From: Sordaria brevicollis
Taxonomy: Eukaryota; Ascomycota; Sordariomycetes; Sordariales; Sordariaceae
Assembly (NCBI GenBank): GCA_033439795.1
Contig: JAUTDP010000013.1
Coordinates: 1,612,001 to 1,676,000 of the forward strand
Direction of reading: 5' to 3'
DNA: 64,000 nt
The notes under the pieces: generated by a model
What the model was told of the DNA's origin: nothing
Databases searched by the model: none
What the model saw: the letters and a program-made list of their open reading frames with translations, nothing else
Shown here: positions 13,234 to 25,121 of the stretch, piece after piece
Position numbering within the stretch: position 1 is the stretch's first letter
Layout of the letters: each line of letters begins with the position of its first letter
Program-made: the position numbers and the translations under genes

Positions 13234-13691
13234 GTTGTGATAGGTGCGTGCGGCGATGATGGGTAAGTTTGTTTGCAGGAACGCTTTCGCAGCTGCGTAT
13301 TGAATTGAATTGAATGAATTTTTCGACTACGTTCTACCGTGTAGAATGGAGAGAGCGCGCGAACGACCGGGACCTTGCTGTCGTTATCGGATATTTTTTT
13401 GCTTATCGGTCAGGATCCTGGTTCCAGGCCAGTGGAAATGTGGGGAACAAAGCGCCAAGGACATATGCGGATCTCCAGATCTTGGGCCCCGCATGTTTGG
13501 GTTTATGGAGCAGTGACATTCACCACAATCCACACCACGAACAGACGGGCGGGAACTGGCCAACAGTGGGGGAAGCTACTACCACTGCCCTCGTTGACAC
13601 TCATCAATCATTCCAGGCTGCTTCAGTAGTTCACACCCACTCATCAATCAGTTTCCTGTCTTGCCTTTTGATCACAAAACGACTGAACATC
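13234..13691. promoter_or_regulatory. Divergent intergenic region SGD1 / SRP14
   Basis: 458 bases between two divergent start codons. It must contain both promoters and 5' UTRs. I saw no gene or clear motif apart from pyrimidine-rich stretches. Confidence 0.5.
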
Positions 13692-14387
13692 ATGGGTCAT
13701 TTAACTCACGACGAGGTAAATTTTCATTTCTTGGCCGTTTCTGAAACTCATGCTCAGGAGATGTGGCTTACCAGGATATCAACCTGCCGTAGTTCTTCTC
13801 CAAGCTCACCGAGCTGTTCGACTACAGAAAGAATCAAGATCATGGAACCATCAACCTAGTACAAAAGAGGCGTACGTGTACCTGCCTGTCTACCTAATTA
13901 CACCTACCCTACGGGAGATTGGGCCGTCTCAGTCAGCCTGGCTGTCGTCATGCTACTACGACACAACATCATCACCATTCCTTCCCATATACTCATCTTC
14001 ATTACAAGGTGAAGCTAATCACCTCTCACAGTATCCTACAACACCACACCGTCAGATCCCACCGACCCTCTCGCCGACCTCAACCCCGCCAACCCCTTAC
14101 CCGTTCTCATCCGCGCCACCAACGCCAAGGGCAAGGACAGGAGAAAGGAGAAGGTCAAGCTGTCCACCATCGTCGACCCGGCCGACCTGGAGGCCTTCTA
14201 CGGGCGGTACGCCGACGTGTGCAAGAAGGGCATGGGCGCGTTGAAGCCGAGGGACAGGACCAAGAGGAAAAAGCAGTCGAGGAAGAAGAAGACTATTACT
14301 ACTACTACTACTACTACTACTACGGCGGCGGCGGCCGGTGGTCCTGGTGTGGGAGCAGGTGGGACTTCTATGATGGCCATTCCTTGA
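13692..14387 (+). CDS. SRP14: Signal recognition particle subunit SRP14
   Basis: Three exons, 13,692-13,715, 13,793-13,871 and 14,032-14,387, give a 152-residue protein. Exon 1 codes only for MGHLTHDE; exon 2 gives 'FFSKLTELFDYRKNQDHG', a hallmark of SRP14; exon 3 gives 'LPVLIRATNAKGKDRRKEK' and the conserved 'FYGRYADVCKKGMGALKPRD', then a Lys/Arg-rich segment. With SRP9 or SRP21 this protein forms the Alu domain of SRP, which arrests elongation while the ribosome is brought to the ER. Introns carry GTAAAT and GTACGT donors; the second has a GCTAATC branch site. The C-terminus after the basic patch is an (ACT)n-encoded Thr run, then Ala- and Gly-rich sequence, and is probably variable between strains. 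The identification rests on conserved motifs; the first exon is short but continues the family's N-terminus exactly. Confidence 0.92.
14298..14324 (+). repeat. (ACT)n trinucleotide repeat in the SRP14 3' coding end
   Basis: About nine ACT triplets in frame encode a Thr run, followed by a GCG/GCC run encoding Ala. Repeat-length change would alter the tail without shifting the frame. Confidence 0.8.
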
Positions 14388-15634
14388 TTTTTGAAGCTCG
14401 AGTCTAAAGCGTTTTTGCAAATCATTCCTAACCTATCATGTGTTGCCCTACGGGGAGAGAAAGGATTTGTATGATAGTTGCCATATCGAATTCGTAATAA
14501 CCGTAAGTTCTCACGAGTTGTCTCTATGAATACACCACGCACGCGTCTTCTGCCCCATTGCACACCTACCACATATCAAGGTACTAGGAGGTGTCAAAAG
14601 GGAGCGAACAAGGTGATTTATCCGGTCCTGATAAGGTTTTGGTTCTGTAGTCGAAGGCGAAGATCCTCGTGAAAACGCCGGGATATGGAGGTGAGCGAGT
14701 GAAGAGACGTCAGACACTCTTAAGTTTCATCACTCGACAGAAAACCAAACCAAGAGGAATAGACAAGGACAGCCCAAACAGACAGCGTTCACGGATTCGT
14801 TCTGAATCATCTGGATGATCTGCACAAAATTTCAGTTTAGATGACACCAGTAAATCGTGGATATGATGTCCCGTCAGCCAACGTAACAACCCTTTCGGAG
14901 TATATCGATATTCCTCAAGAATCAGCAACTTTACTTTGGCCTGATGGACGAATCCGTCTAGGAGTCCCAGAAGCGCAACCAAGTGTAGCCGGCTAGGTTC
15001 ATTCCCAATATTATTATTTCACTAGGGAGAAAAACATCACGTCACGGCGTGTTGTTTCCCCACGATGTCGTTTTAAACCACTAGTCACACGACACATAGT
15101 CACTCATGCCAAAGACCAACGGAGAGGCAGGTGACTGGGTTCTCTTCGAGAGTACAATCTAAAGGGGGTGATGTGGGAGTTAAGAAAGAAATCAACTGTC
15201 CATTTTTGGGGGCCTGAGCCTTAAACAGCCTGCTGAGAACAGGCAGGAGCCAATAATCAGCCGCAGGAAAAACAAAAGTTTCCATCGGGTTCGCTTCTCC
15301 CAAATGCTGAACTCGATTACGGAAAGCATGTCTGCAAATTCAACTTTGCTACCTTCCTTCCCTTCACACCATCCTTCACATGCTTCAGTTATAATCATGC
15401 TGCCAGCCAGACTACTATCCCATCCTAAGCCAGCACTCTCGATCAGCAGATCTCTGACCACAACTGACCTGTTGGAAACGGGTAGTATAATGGAAAGGAC
15501 CAAACCGAGCGCCACATCAAAGACAAGCTGAAATCCATTCATATGACGCATACCTCCAAACGAGTAATTCCAAACTGTCAAAAAGAAATCCGTCGCATCA
15601 CCCAGCTCGTATGACGCAATAAGCCAAGGTCAGT
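14388..15634. other. Intergenic region with no recognised gene
   Basis: Lies between the convergent ends of SRP14 and the GBP2-like gene. Open frames up to about 130 codons occur on the minus strand (15,192-15,581), but they show no motif, no good start context and no splice continuation. Both 3' UTRs should lie here. Confidence 0.5.
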
Positions 15635-18600
15635 TTACATGATCTGATCCTGTGTGAGGCCACCATGGGGGTCGGTGTCCATGCTGTCACCGGCAGCACC
15701 AGGGGTAAGGTACTTGACGAAGCTCAGGCCGAGAGGACGTCCACCGTACTGGTAGCCCTGGAACTTCTGGATCGCGGTGTCGGCGGTGTCGGCATTGTCG
15801 AAGCGGACGACGCCAGAGCCGCGAGAGCGACCGCTGGGCTCATACTGAATCTCAGCCTGCTCTACCTTACCAATAGTAGAGAAGAGCTCGACAAGATCCT
15901 CATTGCTGGTCGACCAAGGGAGCTGGTGGGGAACATTAAAGTCAGACAGAGAAGGCAGATATCGGGGGCACGAGGCTTATAACTTACGTTGCGGACGTAG
16001 ATGATCTCAGACCTCTCCGTACCAGAGGTGGCAAAGTCGGTGAAAGGGTTCGGCTGAGCAGCCGGCTGGTTGGCATCGAAGCTAGGAGGAGCACCGGGAG
16101 CACCTCCGAAACCGCCACGACCGCCGAAGCCACCTCCGAAACCACCGCGGCCGCCGCCAAAGCCACCGCGACCACCGAAGCCACCAAAAGCGCCACGGCC
16201 GCCGCCGAAGCCACCACGACCACCGAAACCACCGGGACCCATGCCTGCACCGGCAAAGCGATCCTCGCGGACCTCGAGCATACGACCCTGCCAGTCGTAA
16301 CCGTTGAACTGCTGGATGGCATTGCGGGCATCATCCGGGGTCTCGAAAACAACAATACCCGATCCCTTAGGGCGGCCATCAGGTCCGATGTGGACGTCGG
16401 CGCGAATAACACCACCATTACGAGCTATTGCGTGTTAGCATTGCAAGATGCAGGTTATGTCGAAGCATCAAGCGACTTGACAACTTACCGGCCTGTCTGA
16501 ACAGGTCCTTCAGGTCCTGCCAGCCAACGTTGTAGGGCAGCTGTAGGAAGGATGGTCAGTGGGTCTCAATACTAAAAGGAACAAGAACGGGGGATGGAAC
16601 AAACGTTGGAGACGTAGATCTGGCGGCCACCGCCACCAGCCATGGGACCACCACCGAAACCGCCGGGGCCAACATGGCCGGGAACAGCTCCATATCCGTT
16701 GGGGCCCATGCCACCACCAAAACCACCGCGGTTGGCACCTCCGCCGGGGGGGCCGAAACGAGGCTCGGCCTCACGGTCCTGAAAGCAGGTTTAGTATATG
16801 GGTTATGACGGTAGTCAGCGTGTGAACTTGCCTCGCGAACATAGACAAGTCTGCCCATCAGATTCTGGTTGCTCAGGGTAGCAACAGCGTTTTGAGCTTG
16901 CTCCCTGGTCGCATATTCCACAATACTATTAAAGAATGTGATGTTAGCATCTGTCCCCAAAAGACCGATAGATAGGTTTCGAATTGACTTACCCGCATCC
17001 CTACAAATTCCATGGACAAAGAAGTCCCAACCCGTCAATCCAACAATCCATCAAAATAACCGAAAGGAAGGGAGCCACAAAAAACCAGTAGCCGAATGCA
17101 AATCACTCATAGCCCACCTTCGACATTCCATTAGGAAGCAGCAACACATCGGCGTAGAGCACCTCTCCAGCTAATAACGGGTTAGCAACATGTGAGACCC
17201 CGACTCTCGCTTCCTTGCCTCACCACATACCCTGTCTCATGAAATCCTTGAGGTGGTGCCATTTGACGTCGTAGGACAAGTTGCCGACGTAGACGCGGCG
17301 GTCCTGCTGCGACGTTTCCCGAATGTTGTTCATGACTTGTTCACGATGAGCGGCACGGTCTTCGAAAGTTCGATGGGTTTGTCCGTTGTAACCAGTTCCT
17401 TGTCCTCCAGCAGGCGCACCTTGGCCAGTCATGGGGGTGCGGCTTCTTCTCCGATGGCGACTCCGCGAACGATCACGGGGCGAGTATGAACGGCGAGTGT
17501 TGGGACTCCTAGAACGTCCACGTCTTGGGGAACGGGACCTCTCACGCTTTGAAAAAGGTCGTTGTCAGCAGCTGAAGGCCTGCAGGTGGTGAAGGAGGGG
17601 AAATAGAAAAAAATAAAAAAAGTGTGTGAAAGTTGGAGAACCAAAGGGCAAAGGATGTGAGGTGAGCTGCAAGTGACCGGGTTTGCAGGCTGACAGGTGG
17701 TGTTGCGTGTTGCGATGGCCAGAAGGGTACTCGTTCCCCACTACTAGTCCCTAGCTTATGCGAGTCAAGAACGGAAGCTTGACCCAAGATCGCCAGGACA
17801 AGTCGATCAGACTAGACTAGTTGACTGAGGCCACAAATCGGGGGAGTGAGGGGAATCCTTTCGAGGCAGGGGCTTTAAAAAGACGCTACGCCTTCGCGAT
17901 GTTGGTGTAGAAAGAGGAGAAATGCGTCACCACCAACGTGACGAACAGGTGAGACGAAATATATTGTGAACGCAAAATGAAGGCGGCGCCAACAATGAGG
18001 AACCGAGGGATGGGAAATGAGCAATGCGAGTGCGTGTTACTTACAGGGCGATAAGTGTCTCCTGCTGCGTCGGCTGTAGAAAGAGAAACTAAGTTAGACT
18101 GATTGAAGAAAGTAAAAAAAAAAAAAAAAAAAAAGATGTAAGTGGTTAAGTGGGGAGACGAAAGTGAGAAAGGTGGAGGAGGGGAAATACGGGGAGTGAT
18201 GGGCGAGAAATGAAATATGATATGACCTGTGGCAGCTTGGGGGGAAGCAACCGCCACAATCAAGTGAAACAGGGCGTGGGAAAGGAAAAAGGTAAGTAGG
18301 GTTGGAAGGTAGTATGAGAGCTTGATGCGGCGGGGTGAGAATAACCTGATGATTCAACCACTGTGGGCCGGAAGAGGGAAGACGTGCAGGAGAATGGAGG
18401 AGGGGAAGGGAGGGGTGCCAATTGTGTGTATATGTATGTAGCCTGGGAGAGGGCAGGACAAGGCGACGCAAGGCAAAAGAACGCGGGCACGTTCGTCACT
18501 GCAGGAATACTGCAGCTCCCGTCTGCGAACGGTGGGAAGGGTAACGCGAGCTTCCACCTGGCCAAGAGGACTCGGAGCACAACCCAACCACAACTCGCAA

Positions 18601-19156
18601 ACCGGCCCCAACAGGTGACTTTTGGCCCAAAGACCAAATTGCCTTTGCGACTGAATGCACACTCTCGGGTTACAAAGCTGGCGTGATACGCTGTTGACGC
18701 ATCACCCAGGGCTCCCAACAACGAGAATCATACAAACGCAACATGGGACCGAGAAAGCTGGCTATCGAGTTGACTGGCGACTCTAACGCGACAAGCCATC
18801 CCGAGTGGTGAGCAGGGGTAAAGGGCAGAGTGTTGAAGGGATTGTATGCGCTCGGGTAAGATTGCCGGGGGGACAAAGGGAAGTCCGACGTGAAAGTGAG
18901 GAGTCGTTCTCGGCCGCCACCGCCAGAGAGAGCTCCAAAGGTGGGATGGATGGAGTGGGTGAGACCAAGCTGTGTGAGGAGAGGACGGGATATGGTATGG
19001 CAAGCGGAGGATATGGAGAAAGCCGAGAAGCGCACGGCAGCAGCCAGCCCAGCTTCAGGACACTTTGGAAACAGCAAAGAAGAAACCGGCCGTGGTGCTG
19101 GCTGCTGCTGGCATGGCTGGCTGGCTTTGGTGTCTGACAGACTGGAACTTACCCAT
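15635..19156 (-). CDS. Gbp2/Hrb1-type SR protein with three RRMs
   Basis: Ten coding exons give about 484 residues: 19,156-19,153; 18,073-18,045; 17,546-17,231; 17,170-17,118; 17,000-16,993; 16,925-16,832; 16,778-16,605; 16,540-16,489; 16,424-15,988; 15,922-15,635. The start is ATG+G, followed by a 1,079-nt intron, and joins to give 'MADAAGDTYRPRERSRSPRR'. Residues about 12-50 form an Arg/Ser domain. RRM1 (about 95-172) has RNP2 VYVGNL; RRM2 (about 220-297) IYVSNL; RRM3 (about 385-460) IYVRNL. A Gly/Phe/Arg-rich (RGG-like) linker lies between RRM2 and RRM3. This matches yeast Gbp2/Hrb1, shuttling mRNA-binding proteins that monitor splicing and assist export; function is inferred from the family. 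Two features are odd: an 8-nt microexon at 16,993-17,000 and a GC-AG intron at 16,779-16,831. The 117-nt intron at 17,001-17,117 has a poor donor (GTGGGC), but every junction keeps the RRM frame. Confidence 0.88.
18114..18134. repeat. A/T homopolymer inside the first introns of the GBP2-like gene
   Basis: A run of 21 A on the + strand; on the coding strand it is a T run about 40 bases upstream of the acceptor at 18,074, so it extends that intron's polypyrimidine region. Confidence 0.8.
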
Positions 19157-22100
19157 GACGACTGAATCTGATGTGTGCCTGTTGGAAGCAGGTACGGTAG
19201 GAATCGAGAAAAATTTTCGGGCGACTTAGCCGCTTGAGTAGGACGAGGTCGTCGGGAACGCGACGATTGGTGGTGTCCTGGTGTGTGGTGGTATGTTGTT
19301 CGCTACAGCAGCGCTTGGGGACGTTGCTGAGGTTGGGGGACAACGGGTGTTGAGACTGAACAGTCGAGGTACACTGCGACTCTGGCGCAATAGAGGAATC
19401 GCGGATTGGGATGTTTGGGTAGACGTGCGTCCGTTGGCTGTGGTAGGTAGGTCTGGTAGCAGGTAGACGGTAGAGGGTAGACGGTAGGTAGGCGTCGAGG
19501 GATGGTTTGAATGGTGGGCTGCAAGGCCGAACGGGAATCTGCGCAGACAGGCTTTCGCGCACTTTGGGGCGACGCGGTAGATCGGTCGTGGACGAGGGTA
19601 GCCGAGGGCGATGCTTGAACAGCCCAGGGCAAGGCAGGGCAGACGACAAAAAGGCGGGCTAGACAGGCACAGAGCCCAGAAGGGTCAGGGAATCTGTTCG
19701 TGACGGAATGGAAGGGTACGACGTCTGGCACAAGGGAAGGGAAGCCAACGAGCAGAGACAAGACGGAGAGGGAGCGTCAGTTCCTGTCCCTTGCAATGGA
19801 TGGAAGGGCAAGCAAAGAGGAAGGGTACGAGGTTCAGGTTGGCTAGAACCTGGCGTCGTACTGCCACTGGTGCCAGGTACCACATTGGGACTGGCTTTGT
19901 AGCCCCAGAGGCAAGGCAGGTCCAGCCTTCGTTCAATGCCTGCGGTGCCTTCCATTGAATACTTCTAGGTAGGCGACTTTGACAAGGCGCATCGCATTCA
20001 CGCCGCGTCACCTCGAGGCTCATGTGTAAATGTAGATAGAGGGACAAATTGGGAGTTACGTACCTACAAACCTTTGGGAGCACGCAGGCTGGCGCAGCAA
20101 AGGATTTGACCTTTGACTATGAAATCTCCCCCGATCAAAGTCTTGGAGGGGATTTTTAGTTCTTGACAGTCTTCCCGGATGGAATCGAGAAGGTGTTGTT
20201 GAGATCGGTCAGTGGAAATTGGACCGTAAAAGTTGTGTCGATGCCGTGACCGAATTGACTTGACGGACCGCAGTGATGTTGTTTGTGTCTTGTGTGTGGA
20301 TGTGCAGCCGAGCCAGGTGCGGTGGGATGAGTGAAAGCACACCCACCCCTCGGCGGCGGCTGCCTCGTTGCCCACTCATAATGCACGGACTCCTCTTCGC
20401 TAGGTAGTGGACACATTGACTGGCGCGGTAGAGGTACCTACAACCGGTAGGTACGGTCTGGTGGGGGTGCTCTGCAAGCGCGCAGTGGAGTCCCAGTGGA
20501 AGAGGAGTCAGACCGGCCCGGATAGTGCAACTGCCCCTGAGGTACAGGTATGTGTACATGCATGGGATGTGTCCATATCCATGTGGGTTCCATTTTTGAG
20601 TACATACCTATCTCTGCCGCCGCGTTGCGGTGGTTACAAACATCAAATCCAGACGGCAACGACGATATATGGAGTTGACAAAGCCTTTTCCACTGCAGTA
20701 TACCTACACAAATATTAAAATCCTTAGAACTTTACTCTTGTTCACTACTTAATATTGGTCGAATTGGAGCTTAAAAAGACAATTCACACTTCACCAAGTC
20801 TTATATCGGTGCCTCGACTTAAGTCCAGTACGAATATAGAGGAAATCTCCAATGTTGGTTGGGGTTAGTTTTTGAAAATTCAACCCTCCGTCCAAATTTA
20901 GACGTCCGAGTCAATACGGCAGCAAAATCTTTTGATTCTCCTCATGTACTCTCCATGTGCTCAAGTCCTAACGAAGCAGAAGCATGTTTCGATGCCACAG
21001 TGGAATTTCCAGAGCATCTGAGACCTGTACATCAATAGCCATGTATGGTGTAGGCTTCAGTTCTGGTCTTGTCATTGCAAGCAGATCCACAGGAGTTAAC
21101 ATCCGATATCCCTGTTCTCTTTGGCCGGCTCTAAGAAAAAAGAATTGAGGTGTTGAATTTCGGCATCTGTTTGTAGCTGCTGTTGACAAACCATACAAGT
21201 TGAAACCTGCCATTCAGAGGGAAAGTAATAGGAAGTTTCGGTAACATCTAGCCGTGTGCCCGCTATTCAACCTTTGTGGTAAAGATCGCAACACACCTCT
21301 CAAACAGATCCTATCCTGCAACGCAGTCGGCCTCCTCAAATACCGTAAGAAGACCCTACCGCACCATACAGAGACTCCCGCTCGGCGCCCACCCAGTGGA
21401 GGCAGTCCCACCACCTAGCAAGTCCCCTTTGGATTCCCGTCCCATCCAGGCCGTCCTCAGGCTCCGCATCTCCGCCAGTCATCTCCAAGATCCAGACGCG
21501 CTTCATCTCTTCCAGAATTGACATCATCATCGCTTCGTGGACTGTCCGCAACCATCCTAGTTAGATGATTCTTGACCGAGATCTAAGTATCCAGGTTTCG
21601 GGATAGGGCGCATGTGTTCGACTCTTCCATCCGCTAACAACAATCTAGAAATGGGTTGAGGTAACCCACAGCTGGCGAGATCTCTGACAGGCAGTCATGG
21701 TCGAATCATGAGCTTCTATGCGGTACGGCGGCTGGGCTTGATTTCAATATCCCACCCGTCATCATCCCAACCCCTCTCTTCTCGACAACTGCCCCTCCTT
21801 GCTGCTCGTCTTTCCAAGGGTTTGACTGCCCTCAGAGCTCGTCAAGTAACAGTTCTGTTTTCAAGCCGCTTGTAATACCGTAATACAACAGCGGTAGCGC
21901 GGCACACCGGAAGCAAAGCGACCAATAGTCACTACGTCCTGCCAGACATTCTCTTGGGGGATGCCAGAACACTGCCCGTCCTGCATATCAAAGCAAGCCG
22001 GGAGGATTGGGAACAGCTGAAAGGAGTCGGGAAACTTAACAGTATCAGCAATCTGGGGTACTATAGTATCTTGGCTAACGTATCATCAAGTGTGTATCTT

Positions 22101-23561
22101 TGCGGGAACTTTGACGGTTCCAGAGGGAGGCGCCTTGATTCTGAAAACACAAGACTCACCAAGTGACAGAGTTGCTTCTCGAGAGAGGTGCTTCTGTCTT
22201 TCTGTCAAACTCATCCCTGCCCCCCACTCCCACCCTTGGACCAACCACTGGAAAACTGAGACCGGTCAATGCAAGAGGGAGTCGGCTAATAAAGGCCCAT
22301 GCAAAAGAGGCCACACACGGCGCGGACACGGCTTCCCATGAGGCCAAGCCTTGCGTAAGCCGAAAGGCCTGGACCACGGCCTCTCTCGGGTACGGCAACG
22401 GGACCAGGATGAAAAAGGAGCGGCCGCGGGGCCACGTCCGAAGGGGGAGGCGCCCCGAATTCGGACGAGAAGTGACGAGGTGTGTCCGAGAATCAAAATA
22501 GATACGAGCAACTATGCATACATATGCCCCGGCGAGATACCGACATGTCGACCACGAGGAATGCGATTCGAGTTAGGGGGAGACGCTCAGAAGAAGCCAG
22601 GAGGTGCTGGAGGAATAGCAAACTGATCTGTCTGCTGCGGGCCTATTCATCCCACCCACGGATGAATATCTCTAGATTTCATGAGATATGGGCATTCCAT
22701 GGCACCCCGCGCGGACATACTCGGCCACGCATTCCGGACACTTTCGTTGCAGGAAGAGACTGAATCAGCAACCAATAGTGTCCTCGTTCTGGTCTTGGTT
22801 ATCGAATAGTCGATGAGGGACAGCCACCAATCCTTCGGTCATATTTCCCGATTGCTTCTGTTACAGCAGCCGATGGCACTTGGGTTTCCCATCGAGTCTC
22901 ATCCTAGCCAAGGCTGTTGCATATGGGACCTCGTCCTCGCGAGACTTTCATGGTTTGCATTCTGTTTAGTTCTCACAGGTTGAGTCAATGTTTGTTGATT
23001 CAGTCTAGTGATCGACTCGGAGTCAGAAGAGGTACGATATTGGATATCAATCGCTCACTTCAGGTGGTGGTGGTGGTGGTGGTGGCAGAAAGACAACTCC
23101 AGAACGGACCGAACCATATATCGGTCCATCAGTTTCATAAACTCGTGAAATAAGAGCAAGTTCATTACCTATCCTCGCAGTACATGTCCGGAATCTGCGC
23201 GTCCAGCAGACCAGCCTTCGAATTTGGACTTTTGAGTGTCGTCGATACCGAACTGCACAGAGGGAAGTACCGGTAGGGAAGTGACTGCCTCCAGTTGCCC
23301 TTCGTCGTTGTCTTGGCAGGAACCATTTGACCCTAGAAAGTGGGGACTGGAACGGAGACAGTGATTAAGTGGGGTAATGACCCCATAACACGTGAAGATA
23401 GCGCTATCGCACCCGAGCTAGTCCCTTGTCCGGCCGGCAATAGCTCTCATCATCCCACTTCCCGTCGTTGAAGTCGCGATAGATTCACAAGCCAAAACAT
23501 CAATTCCAACAAAGCGCCTCCCCATTGTTTAGAAAGGGTCGACGAACTACCGACCCTAAAG
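19157..23561. other. 4.4-kb region between divergent GBP2-like and COQ9 genes, no gene recognised
   Basis: The left part (19,157 to about 20,400) is likely promoter and 5' leader of the GBP2-like gene. Between 20,400 and 23,500 short open frames occur on both strands (for example minus 20,968-21,213 and 21,336-21,551), but none carries a recognisable motif and I could not join them with convincing introns. Composition is normal and not RIP-like. It could hold a non-coding transcript, a fast-evolving small gene or a decayed gene. Confidence 0.5.
23063..23085. repeat. (GGT)n microsatellite
   Basis: About seven and a half GGT units in intergenic DNA upstream of COQ9. Confidence 0.8.
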
Positions 23562-24644
23562 ATGCGCCCATCACCGCTACCCCTTCGCCGCGCCGCCCGG
23601 CAGATCCTCTCTTCTTCCTCGCCGTCCGCGATCCGGGCCACGGCACCCGCCGTTCCGACAGCCCGTCGTTCACTAAACACCAGCAGCACCCAGACCGGCT
23701 CCGACTGCACATGCGGAAACTGCATCAGACGCCCTCAAATACAAAAGCTCTCTAAGCAGCAGCAGCAGCAGCGGCAGCAGCAGCAACAAGTACAAAAACA
23801 ACAACGCAGCTCCTACCACTCCTACGACCACCCCTCCTCTCCCGCGTCCTTCACGCCTGTCGAGGAGTCTATCCTCAGCGCCGCCTACCAGCACGTTCCC
23901 AGCCACGGCTTCACATCCTCGGCGCTCGCCGCCGGCGCCCGCGATGCCGGATACCTGGACATCAGCCCAACGATCCTCCCCGAGGGCGCCTTCACCCTGA
24001 TCCGGTATCACATGGTCAAGCAGCGAGAGGGGTTGGCGGCGCGGGCGCGTGAGCTGTTCGGAGGCGAGGGACATGTGGGAGCCCGACCGGGCTTTTCGGA
24101 GCGGGAGATCATGGGGCGCGTGGAGGCGTTGATGTGGGAGCGGCTTTTGGGTAATAAGGAGGTTATTGGACGGTGGCAGGAGGTTAGTTGTTTTCCCCCA
24201 GATTCTCCACGGCCGCCGGCTGGCTTGTTTTGGAAAACAGGCATTCGTTTGTTCACTTCACATCGACGTTAAGTACGGTCTGACTGACGTACCGCACTTT
24301 GTGTTGTCTAGGCTCTAGCAATCATGGCGCAACCATCATACGTCCCTCCCTCGCTCAAGGAGCTCGCCATGCTTTCAGACGAGATTCTCTTCCTCGCCGG
24401 CGACTCCTCCGTCGACCCTTCGTGGTATACCAAGCGCGCTTCGCTCTCCACCATTTACGCTGCCGCCGAGCTGTTTATGACCAACGATCACTCCCCCGAG
24501 TTCATGGACACCCGTGCTTTCTTGAACCGCAGGCTCAGGGAGGTGAATGAGGTTGGTGGCGTGTTTAGAAACTTGCGGGAGTGGGTTGGGTTTACTGCGA
24601 CGGCAGGCGTCAACGTGCTACGCAGCAAGGGTGTTAGGATATAG
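23562..24644 (+). CDS. COQ9: Ubiquinone biosynthesis protein COQ9, mitochondrial
   Basis: Two exons, 23,562-24,182 and 24,312-24,644, joined across a 129-nt intron (donor GTTAGT, acceptor TGTCTAG, branch CTGAC), give 317 residues. The N-terminus is Arg/Ser/Ala-rich with no acidic residues for about 45 positions, as for a mitochondrial presequence. A Gln-rich run (about residues 65-85) encoded by CAG/CAA follows, then the COQ9 domain: 'ESILSAAYQHVPSHGFTSSA', 'GARDAGYLDISPTILPEGAF', and in exon 2 'DEILFLAGDSSVDPSWYTKR' and 'FMDTRAFLNRRL'. COQ9 is a lipid-binding, TetR-fold protein that helps Coq7 act on demethoxy-ubiquinone in the matrix-side CoQ synthome. The fold and role come from the family. 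The first in-frame ATG was chosen because it begins the presequence. Confidence 0.93.
23755..23790 (+). repeat. (CAG)n repeat within COQ9
   Basis: CAG repeats with a CGG interruption and CAA codons encode the Gln-rich linker between the presequence and the COQ9 domain. It is probably length-variable. Confidence 0.8.
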
Positions 24645-25121
24645 GATCCCTTTTCCAGGGTCCGTAAAGAGGACGGCTAGCGCCAGTGTCTTCTATAGAG
24701 GAAACGATGGCTACTTTCGAAGAGTCATCCGCGTTTTCCATCGTAGATTGTAGTTGTCTTGTACGCACCATAAAAATGACGAACAAAAGGAGAAGGAGGG
24801 GAGCAGGCCCGGATAGAGATATACCATTGTAAGACGACGTCGAGAAACAAACTGTACAACATTTACATACAGATTTTAGATACTTAAGGTCACGAAGGTC
24901 CTATTTACTCCGCCCAAATGTCTACTACAAACATGAATAAAAGTACGCTATAAAAACACCCATGGTAAACGCGCAATCCCATCGCAGTCAGTCCGTAGAG
25001 CACACTATATCTCTCTATCTCCTTTTAATGATTGCCTTGGACACAAATTGTCCATATACACCCACCCTAAGAGATCAAGAATCAAGAACAAAGACAAGTA
25101 AGCACCCAAGATACTCGGCTT
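24645..25121. other. Convergent 3' intergenic region COQ9 / SMC6
   Basis: 477 bases that must hold both 3' UTRs. Nothing else was seen. Confidence 0.5.

Noticed and set aside
23673..24074. Leu-rich open frame opposite COQ9
   Set aside because: It arises from the CAG repeat read backwards (CTG = Leu) and overlaps conserved COQ9 coding sequence.
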